Source: a bacterium
GTDB lineage: Bacteria > SZUA-79 > Acidulodesulfobacterales > Acidulodesulfobacteraceae
Assembly: GCA_021812245.1 (NCBI GenBank)
Contig: JAKAOK010000006.1
Location: 1 to 64,000, forward strand
Direction: 5' to 3'
Length of the DNA: 64,000 nucleotides
The notes beneath the pieces are model-generated. The model searched no databases. It saw only the letters and a list, made by a program, of their open reading frames with translations, and was not told where the DNA came from. Position numbers and translations under genes: made by a program. This document shows positions 29,148-38,509 of this stretch, in pieces; the first letter of the stretch is position 1; each line of letters begins with the position of its first letter.

Positions 29148-30572
29148 ATGAAACAATTTAAAAAGGTATTGATAGCCAACAGAGGCGAGATTGCTTCAAG
29201 AGTTATCAGAGCTTGCAAAGAGCTTGGTATTAAAACGGTCGCTATTTATTCCGAAGCCGACAGTCAAGCTCTTCACGTAAAAAAAGCCGACGAAGCGTAT
29301 CTTGTGGGACCCGGACCGATATCCGGCTATCTCAATATCAACAGAATAGTAGATCTGGCTATAAACACCGGAGCCGACGCTATACATCCCGGCTACGGTT
29401 TTTTGTCAGAAAATCCAAAATTCCCTGAAGTTTGCGAAAAAAGAGGAGTAATATTCATAGGACCGTCTTCTCAAACTATAGCTATGATGGGGGATAAGAT
29501 AGAATCCAAAAGACTGATGAAGTCGGTTGGAGTTCCAGTGGTCGAAGGATCCGAAGGCGGGGTCGAATCGGAAGAAGAAGCTGTCGCCATTGCAAATAAA
29601 ATAGGATATCCCGTTATGATAAAGGCTTCGGCCGGGGGCGGCGGAAAAGGCATAAGAATTTGTTTTAACGACGGAGAGTTGATTAAAAATTTTCCCTTAT
29701 CACGTTCCGAAGCCGAAAAATCTTTCGGAAACCCCGAAGTTTTTATAGAAAAGTACATAGAAAAGCCCCATCATATCGAATTTCAAATACTTGCGGATAA
29801 TTACGGAAATATCATACACCTCGGCGAAAGAGACTGCTCTATTCAGAGAAGGCATCAAAAACTTATAGAAATCGCCCCCTCGCTTATTTTAAACGAAGAA
29901 ATGCGCAAAAAAATGGGAGAATCGTCTGTGAAAGCCGCACGCGCCTGCAATTACCGCAATGCAGGAACGATAGAGTATATCGTCGATAAAAACGGTAATT
30001 ATTATTTTATGGAAATGAATACCCGAATACAGGTGGAGCACAGCGTTACCGAAATAGTTACCGGCGTCGATATAGTCGGCGAGCAAATTCAGATAGCAAT
30101 GGGCAAGGAACTCGACATTAAGCAGGAAGACGTTTCTATGAGGGGATATGCCATAGAGTGCCGAATAAATGCCGAAAATCCTAGAAAAGATTTTATTCCC
30201 AGCACCGGAAAGATAACGGCTTATTATTCTCCCGGAGGAATAGGCGTAAGAATAGACGGCGCAGTTTATAAAGATTATATAATCCAGCCGTTTTACGATT
30301 CAATGATTGCAAAGTTGACGGTAAGCGGCAGAACATGGGAAGAAACTGTCAGAAGGGCGCAGAGGGCGCTGGACGAGTACGTGGTAAAAGGCATTAAGAC
30401 GACCATACCGTTTCAGCTGAAAATAGTTCAGGACGAAGATTTTTTAAAGGGAAATTTCGATACGCATTTTATCGACGAAAGGCTTTATTTAAGGGATTAT
30501 AAATTACAGAAAGACCCTTTCGACCGAATACTTGCGATATCGGCGGCTATATCGGCTTATTACGGAATTTAG
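29148..30572 (+). CDS. Biotin carboxylase subunit (pyruvate carboxylase subunit A/AccC-like)
   Basis: KVLIANRGEIASRVIRACKELGI, GGGGKGIR, MEMNTRIQVEHSVTE; followed by the carboxyltransferase/biotin subunit. Confidence 0.92.
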   Translation: MKQFKKVLIANRGEIASRVIRACKELGIKTVAIYSEADSQALHVKKADEAYLVGPGPISGYLNINRIVDLAINTGADAIHPGYGFLSENPKFPEVCEKRGVIFIGPSSQTIAMMGDKIESKRLMKSVGVPVVEGSEGGVESEEEAVAIANKIGYPVMIKASAGGGGKGIRICFNDGELIKNFPLSRSEAEKSFGNPEVFIEKYIEKPHHIEFQILADNYGNIIHLGERDCSIQRRHQKLIEIAPSLILNEEMRKKMGESSVKAARACNYRNAGTIEYIVDKNGNYYFMEMNTRIQVEHSVTEIVTGVDIVGEQIQIAMGKELDIKQEDVSMRGYAIECRINAENPRKDFIPSTGKITAYYSPGGIGVRIDGAVYKDYIIQPFYDSMIAKLTVSGRTWEETVRRAQRALDEYVVKGIKTTIPFQLKIVQDEDFLKGNFDTHFIDERLYLRDYKLQKDPFDRILAISAAISAYYGI

Positions 30573-30609
30573 TATAATAAGTATAATATAAAGGGTAAGG
30601 TATAAATAC

Positions 30610-32517
30610 ATGGAAGAAAAAAGCTACATAAGAAAAATAGGTATTACCGAGACGGTTTTAAGAGATGCGCATCAATCTCTTTTAGCTACGAGAATGATTA
30701 CCCCCGATATACTCGGCATAGCTAATGTTCTTGATAATATAGGATTCTGGTCTTTAGAAGTCTGGGGCGGGGCGACGTTCGATTCATGTCTTAGGTTTTT
30801 AAAAGAAGACCCGTGGGAAAGGCTTAAAAGGATTAGGAAAGCATATAAAAATTCAAGGCTTCAGATGCTTTTAAGAGGGCAGAACTTAGTCGGGTACAGA
30901 CATTATGCCGACGACGTAGTCGAAAAGTTTGTTTCGTTAAGCGCCGATAACGGTATAGACGTATTCAGAATATTCGATTCCCTGAACGATTTCAGAAACA
31001 TAAAAAAAGCCGTAGAAACGGCAAAAAAGAAGAAAAAAACGGTTGAAGCCACTATATGCTATACGACGAGTCCCGTCCATACGAACGAGCTTTTTACCCA
31101 AATGGCAGTAGAGCTTGAGAATATGGGGGCGGATACTATATGCATAAAAGATATGGCGGGGCTCCTTTCCCCCACTAATGCATATAATCTCGTATCTATG
31201 ATTAGAAAAAAAACAAGCCTTCCTATTCATTTACATTCACATTCTACCAGCGGTTTTGCTTCCATGTCTTTATTGAAAGCGGTCGAAGCGGGAGCCGATA
31301 TTATTGACACGGCTATCTCTTCGATGTCTTGCGGGACATCGCATCCTCCCACCGAGTCGATGGTTTTTACGTTATCGGAGATGGGTTACGATATCGACCT
31401 CGACCTCGAAAAACTTAAAGAGGTCGCGGATTATTTCAGAAATGTTAGGAAAAGATACGGCTCTTTGGAAAGCGAATATACGAACATAAACGCAGACATT
31501 ATAGTTACTCAGGTTCCGGGCGGAATGATGTCCAATCTCGCGAACCAGCTTAAAGAGCAGAACGCTCTCGACAAAATGGAAGAGGTGCTTTATGAAGTAC
31601 CTCAGGTAAGGGAAGATTTCGGCTTCCCCCCCTTGGTAACCCCGACTTCTCAGATTGTAGGAACGCAGGCCGCTCTTAACGTAATAACCGGCGAAAAATA
31701 TAAAGTGGTAACAAGCGAAACAAAAAATTACCTTAAAGGTTATTACGGCAAGCCGCCCGCCGAAATTAATTCCGAGATACAGAAACGGGTGCTTGGGAAC
31801 GAAGAAATCGTTACCGTCAGGCCTGCCGATTTAATAGATGCCGAACTATCTAAAAAATATAAAGATATTAAAGAATTCGATATAAACGACGAGGACCTGC
31901 TTTCGTATGTTTTATTTCCCAATATTGCTTTAGAATTTTTTAAAGACAGAAAAGCCGGCAATCTGCCGGATTATTCAAAACCTACCGATAAAGAATCGGT
32001 TATAAGTCCGGTGCAGGAACAGAGCACCTTACAAGAATCGACTTCTGCCGCTTTGGAAAAGGACGGCGGACTTGCTCCGAGCGAGTTTATCGTTACGGTT
32101 CACGGCGAAAGCTATAAGATAAAAATTGCAGGCGTAGGACATAAGTCGGATCAAAAAAGACCTTTTTTCTTGAATATAGACGGCGCATTGGAAGAAGTGG
32201 TCATAGAATCGCTTACCGAAATTGTCCCGAGCGCCGGCGGAGAAATAGTAGGCGAAAGTATAGCAAGGTCAAAAAGACCTTCTCCGAAAAGGGACGGTGA
32301 TGTTTATGCCCCTATGCCCGGAAGGATTACAAAAGTTATAGTTAAAGAAGGCAGTCCGGTAAAAGCGGGCGATACCGTTTTAATAGTCGAAGCGATGAAA
32401 ATGGAAAACGAGATACATACCCCTATCGACGGCGTAGTTAAAGAAATTTACATAAAAGAAGGGGACAGCGTAAATCCCGACGAAACATTAATTTACGTCG
32501 AGGCTTGTAATGCTTAA
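30610..32517 (+). CDS. Pyruvate carboxylase subunit B (carboxyltransferase plus biotinyl domain)
   Basis: ETVLRDAHQSLLATRM, LHSHSTSGFA, biotin site EAMKMENEIHTP. Confidence 0.9.
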   Translation: MEEKSYIRKIGITETVLRDAHQSLLATRMITPDILGIANVLDNIGFWSLEVWGGATFDSCLRFLKEDPWERLKRIRKAYKNSRLQMLLRGQNLVGYRHYADDVVEKFVSLSADNGIDVFRIFDSLNDFRNIKKAVETAKKKKKTVEATICYTTSPVHTNELFTQMAVELENMGADTICIKDMAGLLSPTNAYNLVSMIRKKTSLPIHLHSHSTSGFASMSLLKAVEAGADIIDTAISSMSCGTSHPPTESMVFTLSEMGYDIDLDLEKLKEVADYFRNVRKRYGSLESEYTNINADIIVTQVPGGMMSNLANQLKEQNALDKMEEVLYEVPQVREDFGFPPLVTPTSQIVGTQAALNVITGEKYKVVTSETKNYLKGYYGKPPAEINSEIQKRVLGNEEIVTVRPADLIDAELSKKYKDIKEFDINDEDLLSYVLFPNIALEFFKDRKAGNLPDYSKPTDKESVISPVQEQSTLQESTSAALEKDGGLAPSEFIVTVHGESYKIKIAGVGHKSDQKRPFFLNIDGALEEVVIESLTEIVPSAGGEIVGESIARSKRPSPKRDGDVYAPMPGRITKVIVKEGSPVKAGDTVLIVEAMKMENEIHTPIDGVVKEIYIKEGDSVNPDETLIYVEACNA

Positions 32518-32542
32518 TATTGTGGTATAATTAAGTAAGAAG

Positions 32543-33379
32543 GTGAGTAAATTGATTAGAAAACCTGCCGCAATAGGTTATTTTTATCCGGAAGGAATAG
32601 ATAATATAAAGAATTTAATCGATTCATTTAAAGGGGACAGATTTAAATCTGTCCCCGAAGAAAAAATAAATGCTTTCGGTATTATATCGCCGCATGCCGG
32701 TTATGTATATTCCGGAAAGACCGCATATGCCGGATTTTCTAGCATTGATATAAAAAATAATATTATTATCATAGGTCCGAACCACACCGGTATGGGAGCC
32801 GGCTATTCCGTGATGAATAACGGTAAATACGACTTTAAAGATTTTTCCGTTCCTATCAACGCCGAGCTTGCCGACGCTATAATAGAAGATGCCGGCAGTC
32901 CGTTTATTTCCGATGAACTTGCGCATTTAAAAGAACATTCCGTCGAAGTACAGATACCCCTTCTCTATAGTTTTAAAAAAGATTTTAAGATTGTTCCCAT
33001 AGTGGTTTCTTTTATAAGGTATAACGATGTATTAAATGCTTCTAAGGCGATATTTAATGCTTTAAGGAAATTGAATCTGCTTGACGACGTTTTAATAGTA
33101 GCAAGTTCCGATATGACCCATTATGAACCGGCGGAATCCGCCAGATTAAAAGACGATATTGCCATTAAAGAGATTCTGAATTTGAATCCGCGAGGCCTAT
33201 ACGAAAAAGTCGGAGAAAACGATATTACGATGTGCGGCTTTATTCCGGCGTCTATAATGCTTAATGTTGCTAAAATGGCTGGCCGCACAAAATCGAAATT
33301 GATAGGCTATACAAATTCGGGAGAGGCATCCGGCGATTATTCGAGCGTGGTCGGATATTCCTCCATCGTTATATATTAA
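32543..33379 (+). CDS. MEMO1-family protein (AmmeMemoRadiSam system protein B)
   Basis: KPAAIGYFYP, SPHAGYVYSGKTAYAGF, IIGPNHTGMG, SSDMTHYEP. Confidence 0.87.
   Translation: MSKLIRKPAAIGYFYPEGIDNIKNLIDSFKGDRFKSVPEEKINAFGIISPHAGYVYSGKTAYAGFSSIDIKNNIIIIGPNHTGMGAGYSVMNNGKYDFKDFSVPINAELADAIIEDAGSPFISDELAHLKEHSVEVQIPLLYSFKKDFKIVPIVVSFIRYNDVLNASKAIFNALRKLNLLDDVLIVASSDMTHYEPAESARLKDDIAIKEILNLNPRGLYEKVGENDITMCGFIPASIMLNVAKMAGRTKSKLIGYTNSGEASGDYSSVVGYSSIVIY
32633..32656. repeat. 24-bp perfect palindrome GGGGACAGATTTAAATCTGTCCCC inside the MEMO-family CDS
   Basis: Shares GGGGACAG/CTGTCCCC arms with 52752-52776 and 58449-58472. Confidence 0.85.
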
Positions 33380-33385
33380 AAAATA

Positions 33386-34885
33386 ATGGATAATATAAAA
33401 ACAAGATTTGCTCCGAGTCCTACCGGTTTTCTGCATATAGGAGGAGCAAGAACGGCTCTTTTTAGCTATGTTTACGCCAAACATAACGGCGGAAAATTTG
33501 CATTAAGGATTGAAGATACCGACTTTGAACGCTCAGAAAAAAGATTCGAAGAAGATATAATGGAAAGCCTGAAATGGCTTTCCATTATTCCGGACGAAGA
33601 AGTAATATTCCAATCCGACCGCCTTGAAATTTACAGGTCTTATATAGATAAGCTCCTAAAAGAAGATAAAGCCTACTACTGTTTTTGTTCTAAAGAACTT
33701 CTGGAAGAAGACAGGAATAAGCTTATCGCCGAAAATAGAAAGCCTATGTATGTCGGGAGATGCCGTGAGTTAAAGCCCGGCGAAGCCCTTTTAAAAACCC
33801 CCCATGTAATCAGATTCAGGGTTAATAGAACTTCCGGCGCCGCTACAGGATTTAAAGATTTAATAAGAAACCAGCATATAAGCGTCAATAACGATGAAAT
33901 AGACGATTTCGTGCTCGTCCGCGAGGACGGCATCCCGACCTATAATTTTGCCGTAGTCATAGATGACGCCCTCACCGGAATAACGCACATCATAAGAGGA
34001 GACGACCATGTCAGCAATACCCCGAAACAGATAATGCTGTATAACGCGTTAGGCTTTGATGCGCCGGAGTTTGCCCATGTTTCTATGATACTCGGTTCGG
34101 ATGGAAAAAGGTTATCTAAAAGACACGGGGCGACGTCTGTCAACCAGTACAAAAAGGACGGATTTTTGCCTGAAGCTCTTGTTAACTATTTAATAAGGCT
34201 CGGCTGGTCGCATGGAAACGACGAGATATTTTCCATGGACGAGATAATAAAATATTTCGATTTAAAAAATATAAGCAAGTCTGCCGCTATATTCAATACC
34301 GAAAAATTGCTTTGGCTGAACTCCCATTATATAAAATCGAAAGACCCGTTTGTTTTAATTAATTTAATAAACGATATAAAAGATGATTTTCAAACCCCTC
34401 TAAACATCGATATAAAAACCGCCGCTCTTGCGGATTCTCTTAAATCCCGAGCGAAAACGCTTGTCGAATTGAAGCAAAAGCTGGATTTTTTTGTGAATGA
34501 AGATATAGATTACAAAGACGAAATTTTGAGCGAATTTAATTTTGGCGAAAGCGACCTCAAATTTTTAAAATCGTTCAGGGAATTCATCGCCGGATTAAAC
34601 GATGAAATTTTTAATTGCGGTAATATAGATTTGACCGATAAAACAGGTAAGGAAAATTCCTTAGAAATATTAAAAAATTCTATAGAATCTATAAAAAACA
34701 AATTTAACGATTTTTTGTCTAAAAACAACTGTACTATGAAAGAAAAAGCCATGACAATAAGATTAGCTTTTACAGGAGAAAAAGTAAGTCCGCCCATATA
34801 CGAGATTATATTTGCGCTGGGAAAAGAAAGATGCATTAAAAGAATCGATAAATTTTACGATTATATTATAAATATAAAACGTTAA
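33386..34885 (+). CDS. gltX: Glutamyl-tRNA synthetase
   Basis: RFAPSPTGFLHIGGARTALF and KRLSKRHGA. Confidence 0.95.
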   Translation: MDNIKTRFAPSPTGFLHIGGARTALFSYVYAKHNGGKFALRIEDTDFERSEKRFEEDIMESLKWLSIIPDEEVIFQSDRLEIYRSYIDKLLKEDKAYYCFCSKELLEEDRNKLIAENRKPMYVGRCRELKPGEALLKTPHVIRFRVNRTSGAATGFKDLIRNQHISVNNDEIDDFVLVREDGIPTYNFAVVIDDALTGITHIIRGDDHVSNTPKQIMLYNALGFDAPEFAHVSMILGSDGKRLSKRHGATSVNQYKKDGFLPEALVNYLIRLGWSHGNDEIFSMDEIIKYFDLKNISKSAAIFNTEKLLWLNSHYIKSKDPFVLINLINDIKDDFQTPLNIDIKTAALADSLKSRAKTLVELKQKLDFFVNEDIDYKDEILSEFNFGESDLKFLKSFREFIAGLNDEIFNCGNIDLTDKTGKENSLEILKNSIESIKNKFNDFLSKNNCTMKEKAMTIRLAFTGEKVSPPIYEIIFALGKERCIKRIDKFYDYIINIKR

Positions 34886-35019
34886 TTATCCCAAATACCG
34901 ATTTAGAAATTTTTATATATGAATTACCTGAATTACTCAATAATGTCATTGCGAGCGCTCGCAATGACGAAATATTGGAATTTATTAAATATTTTCTAAA
35001 TCTGGATTTGGGATAATTA
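34883..35019. repeat. MITE-like inverted-repeat element spanning the gltX-rnhB gap
   Basis: 27-bp terminal inverted repeats matching at 25 of 27 positions (34883-34909 / 34993-35019) around a 24-bp perfect palindrome GTCATTGCGAGCGCTCGCAATGAC (34945-34968). Confidence 0.75.
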
Positions 35020-35582
35020 TGCCGTTAAAAATATGCGGAATAGATGAAGCGGGCAGAGGCTGTCTTGCAGGTCCGGTGGTATCGGCGGCTATAATAATAG
35101 ACAAAAGCAAAATTCCTTCAGGCATTAGGGATTCCAAACAGTTAACGGAGGCAAAGAGAAACGAGTATTATAAGATGCTTATATCCGATGCCGCTTCTTA
35201 TTCTATCGGCACCGCATCTCATACGGAAATCGACGAAATCAATATTTTAAAAGCGGCTATGCTATCTATGCAAAGGGCGTTCGACGGCTTATCCTTAAAA
35301 CCGGACGTAGTAATTATAGACGGTCCGTTCGCCCCTGAGGGTTTAACCGATATTGCCGGATTGAAAGTTATTCCGGTTATTAAGGGAGACGACAGAGTTA
35401 AGTTGGTCGCCTGCGCTTCCGTAATAGCTAAAGTTTTTAGAGACGGGTTGATGGTTTTGCTGGACGAAAAATATCCGCATTACGGTTTTAAGCGGCACAA
35501 GGGCTATGCAACGGCGGAACACAAAAATAACCTCATAAAATATGGATCTAGCGAGGTTCACAGAAAAACCTTTAAGTTTTAA
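35019..35582 (+). CDS. rnhB: Ribonuclease HII
   Basis: ICGIDEAGRGCLAGPVVSAA, IRDSKQLT, VIDGP, ASVIAKVFRD. Confidence 0.93.
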   Translation: MPLKICGIDEAGRGCLAGPVVSAAIIIDKSKIPSGIRDSKQLTEAKRNEYYKMLISDAASYSIGTASHTEIDEINILKAAMLSMQRAFDGLSLKPDVVIIDGPFAPEGLTDIAGLKVIPVIKGDDRVKLVACASVIAKVFRDGLMVLLDEKYPHYGFKRHKGYATAEHKNNLIKYGSSEVHRKTFKF

Positions 35583-35610
35583 CGATAAATAATATACAAT
35601 AAAAATTGAT

Positions 35611-36003
35611 ATGAATAATAAAATAACGGGCGGCAAATCATTGAACAAGACCAAAGGAGACAAAGGGGAAACAATAGCCGCAGAATTTTTACAAAAAATA
35701 GGATATAAAATTATAAAAACAAAATTTAGGAAGGGGCGCAATGAAATAGATATTATTGCGAAAAGCGAAAGCGGAGTTTTAAATTTTATAGAAGTCAAAA
35801 CAAGGTTCGAAAGCAAGTTTGGAAAGCCTTATGAAGCGGTGGATAAAAATAAGTTAAAAAAAATAATAGAAGTATCAAATTTTTTTTTAATGAATTCCAA
35901 TATAGACAGAGAAAAAAGTTTTATAAATTACGGAATTGTTTCGATTGAATATATAGAGCGCAGTTCGATCAAATTAATTTTTTTTGAAAATATTCTTGAT
36001 TAA
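35611..36003 (+). CDS. YraN/UPF0102-family nuclease-like protein
   Basis: KGDKGETIAAEFLQKIGYKIIKTKFRKGRNEIDIIAKSESGVLNFIEVKTR. Confidence 0.87.
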   Translation: MNNKITGGKSLNKTKGDKGETIAAEFLQKIGYKIIKTKFRKGRNEIDIIAKSESGVLNFIEVKTRFESKFGKPYEAVDKNKLKKIIEVSNFFLMNSNIDREKSFINYGIVSIEYIERSSIKLIFFENILD

Positions 36004-36018
36004 AATAAATAAACCAAT

Positions 36019-36903
36019 ATGAAAAAAAATAATTCGATAAAAATATGTCTTGCCCAGACAAATCCAAAGGTCGGGGATTTAAAGAAAAATATCGAAAACC
36101 ACATTGAAATTATTTCCGGGGCAAAGAATAAAGGGGCGAACCTTGTAGTTTTCCCCGAGCTTTCTTTGACGGGATATTTTTTAAAAGATAGCGTTTACGA
36201 TTTAGGGATAAATATCAATACCGATGAAGCAGCAATTTTAGAGCCTATTTATAAAGCGGCTAAAGATTTGGATATTTCGGTTATTGCAGGTTTTGTCGAA
36301 AAAGATGCGGATTTTAATTTCTATAACTCTTCCTGCTGTATCTCTAAAGGCAAGCTGATTAACGTGCATAGAAAAGTTTATTTGCCGACATACGGAATGT
36401 TTGAAGAATTGAGATATTTTAAGCCGGGGGATGGATTCGGCGTTTTTGATATGGACGGGGTTAAAGTTTCCGTTTTAACCTGTGAAGACGCTTGGCATCT
36501 TTCTTCATCGTATATTGCCGTAAATAAAGGGGCGCATATAATTATAGTTAATTCGGCATCTCCGGCAAGAGGTATTACCGCCGGACTTAATAAATTTAAT
36601 TCTATGAATATGTGGGAGGAACTGCTTTCCGTTATAGCTTTTTATTACAAAAGTTACGTCCTATACGTTAATAGGGTGGGTTTTGAAGACGGAATAGGAT
36701 TTTCGGGCGGTTCGTGTATATTTAACCCTTTGGGAGAGATGGAAAAAAAGCTGGATTATTTAGAAGAAGGGGTAGTTTCAGCTGATATAAATTTAGACCT
36801 TCTGAATAACGAAAGATTTAAAACGCCGCTTATAAGAGACGAGAATTTAAATCTGACGCTGAAAGAGATAGAAGGTATCATAAATAAGGGAACAATAAAA
36901 TGA
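36019..36903 (+). CDS. Nitrilase-superfamily glutaminase subunit of split NAD synthetase
   Basis: Glu-Lys-Cys triad contexts VVFPELSLTGY, VHRKVYLPTYGMFEE, VLTCEDAW; ATGA overlap with the synthase gene. Confidence 0.82.
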   Translation: MKKNNSIKICLAQTNPKVGDLKKNIENHIEIISGAKNKGANLVVFPELSLTGYFLKDSVYDLGININTDEAAILEPIYKAAKDLDISVIAGFVEKDADFNFYNSSCCISKGKLINVHRKVYLPTYGMFEELRYFKPGDGFGVFDMDGVKVSVLTCEDAWHLSSSYIAVNKGAHIIIVNSASPARGITAGLNKFNSMNMWEELLSVIAFYYKSYVLYVNRVGFEDGIGFSGGSCIFNPLGEMEKKLDYLEEGVVSADINLDLLNNERFKTPLIRDENLNLTLKEIEGIINKGTIK

Positions 36904-37748
36904 AAAAAGAACTTCCTAAAATAGACGAATATAATTTCCCCCTCATTTATAAACACCTTGCTAATTTTATTAAGATAGAAGTTTCAAAAGCACGGGTAAA
37001 TAGCGTAGTTTTGGGATTGTCTGGAGGTATAGATTCCGCCGTAGCGTGCTATTTAGCCTCAAATGCCCTTGGGAAAGAAAACGTAGCTGCGTTGATTATG
37101 CCTTATGAAAGCAGTTCCGGCGCCGGCATGGACGATGCCTTAAAAGTCGTCAAGACGCTCGGTATTTCTCACTATGTTATAGATATAACGAAACAGATAA
37201 ACGAATATTTTACGAAAGAAAGAGCCATTGCGGCTCCGGACGATATCAGGGTTAGAAAAGGCAATAAAATGGCAAGAGAAAGAATGTCTATCTTATACGA
37301 TTATTCATATAAATTAAATTCTTTAGTTTTGGGAACAAGCAATAAATCAGAACTTCTTTTAGGTTACGGAACGCTTTACGGAGATATGGCATCCGCGTTA
37401 AATCCTATAGGCGATATTTATAAAACGCAGATATATAACCTTGCGGAGCATCTCGATATTCCAAAAAGTATAATAACCAAGGCTCCTTCGGCTGATTTAT
37501 GGGAAGGGCAGTCTGATGAAGGCGAACTAGGTTTTACTTATGAAACTGCAGACGGTATAATGTATCTTTTAATAGATAAAATGTACAAACCGGAGGTCGT
37601 AGTTTCTTTAGGGTATGACGAGAATCTTGTTAATAAAATATACGACAAAATAAAAAAATCCCAGTATAAACGACGAATGCCTTTAATAGCCAAGGTTTCG
37701 GAGCGGACGATAAATATAGACTTCAGATATTTAAGGGACTGGGCGTAA
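36900..37748 (+). CDS. nadE: NAD+ synthase (synthetase domain)
   Basis: VVLGLSGGIDSAVACYLA P-loop, LGTSNKSELLLGYGTLYGD. Confidence 0.9.
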   Translation: MKKELPKIDEYNFPLIYKHLANFIKIEVSKARVNSVVLGLSGGIDSAVACYLASNALGKENVAALIMPYESSSGAGMDDALKVVKTLGISHYVIDITKQINEYFTKERAIAAPDDIRVRKGNKMARERMSILYDYSYKLNSLVLGTSNKSELLLGYGTLYGDMASALNPIGDIYKTQIYNLAEHLDIPKSIITKAPSADLWEGQSDEGELGFTYETADGIMYLLIDKMYKPEVVVSLGYDENLVNKIYDKIKKSQYKRRMPLIAKVSERTINIDFRYLRDWA

Positions 37749-37752
37749 TCAT

Positions 37753-38454
37753 ATGGGCGCATTATACGTTGTTGCCACCCCGATAGGAAATCTCGAAGAT
37801 ATTACGATAAGAGCGTTAAAGATAATGAGGCATGCGGATTTTATAGCATGCGAAGACACTAGAAAAACAAGAATATTGACTTCACGTTACCATATAAAAA
37901 CACGCTTAATTCCGTATCACGAATATAATAGAAAATCCGCGGCGGACGGTATCGTCGCAAGCATATTAAAGGATAAAAACGTTGCGCTCGTCAGCGAAGC
38001 GGGAACGCCCTTGATATCCGACCCGGGTTCGTATTTAGTAAGGTTATGCGTGGAAAAAGGCATAAAGGTAGTTCCGATCCCCGGACCTTCAAGCGTATTG
38101 GCCGCACTTTCGGCATCCGGTCTCGATACGTCGGAGTTTACGTTTATAGGGTTTTTACCCAAAAAAGAGGGTAAGAGAAAAAAACTTCTTGCCAAACTTA
38201 AGGAAGAAAAAAGAGTTTTTATATTATTTGAGCCGGGAAGAAGCGTAGAAAAATTGCTTGCCGATATAAACGAGATTTTCGGAAACATAAAAATTTGTTA
38301 TGCGAAAGAATTGACTAAAATATATGAATTTATAGAAACTAAAGATTTAAAAGCGGTACTGGAAGAAATTAAAGGCAGACCGGAACTTATCAAAGGCGAA
38401 ATTACCCTCGTTATAGACCCCGTTTCTCCGCAGTCTAACTTAGAGATTGGTTAG
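37753..38454 (+). CDS. rsmI: 16S rRNA (cytidine-2'-O)-methyltransferase
   Basis: LYVVATPIGNLEDITIRAL, CEDTRKTR, SEAGTPLISDPG, PIPGPSSVLAALSASGL. Confidence 0.93.
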   Translation: MGALYVVATPIGNLEDITIRALKIMRHADFIACEDTRKTRILTSRYHIKTRLIPYHEYNRKSAADGIVASILKDKNVALVSEAGTPLISDPGSYLVRLCVEKGIKVVPIPGPSSVLAALSASGLDTSEFTFIGFLPKKEGKRKKLLAKLKEEKRVFILFEPGRSVEKLLADINEIFGNIKICYAKELTKIYEFIETKDLKAVLEEIKGRPELIKGEITLVIDPVSPQSNLEIG

Positions 38455-38479
38455 CTGCGCTGGAGTTAGCTGCGCTGGA
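38450..38479. repeat. Two tandem copies of GTTAGCTGCGCTGGA at the rsmI 3' end
   Basis: 38450-38464 and 38465-38479 are identical 15-mers. Confidence 0.85.
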
Positions 38480-38494
38480 CTCCGTCCGTCCGCT

Positions 38495-38509
38495 GCGCTC
38501 GCAATGACG
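38495..38509. repeat. GCGCTCGCAATGACG, 15-nt match to the palindrome region at 34955-34969
   Basis: Exact match by eye; resembles the widespread GTCATTGCGAGCG-type intergenic repeat. Confidence 0.75.

Noticed and set aside
32461-32484. GGGGACAGCG resembling the palindrome arm
   Set aside because: No CTGTCCCC partner; encodes the expected EGDSVNPDE of the biotinyl domain
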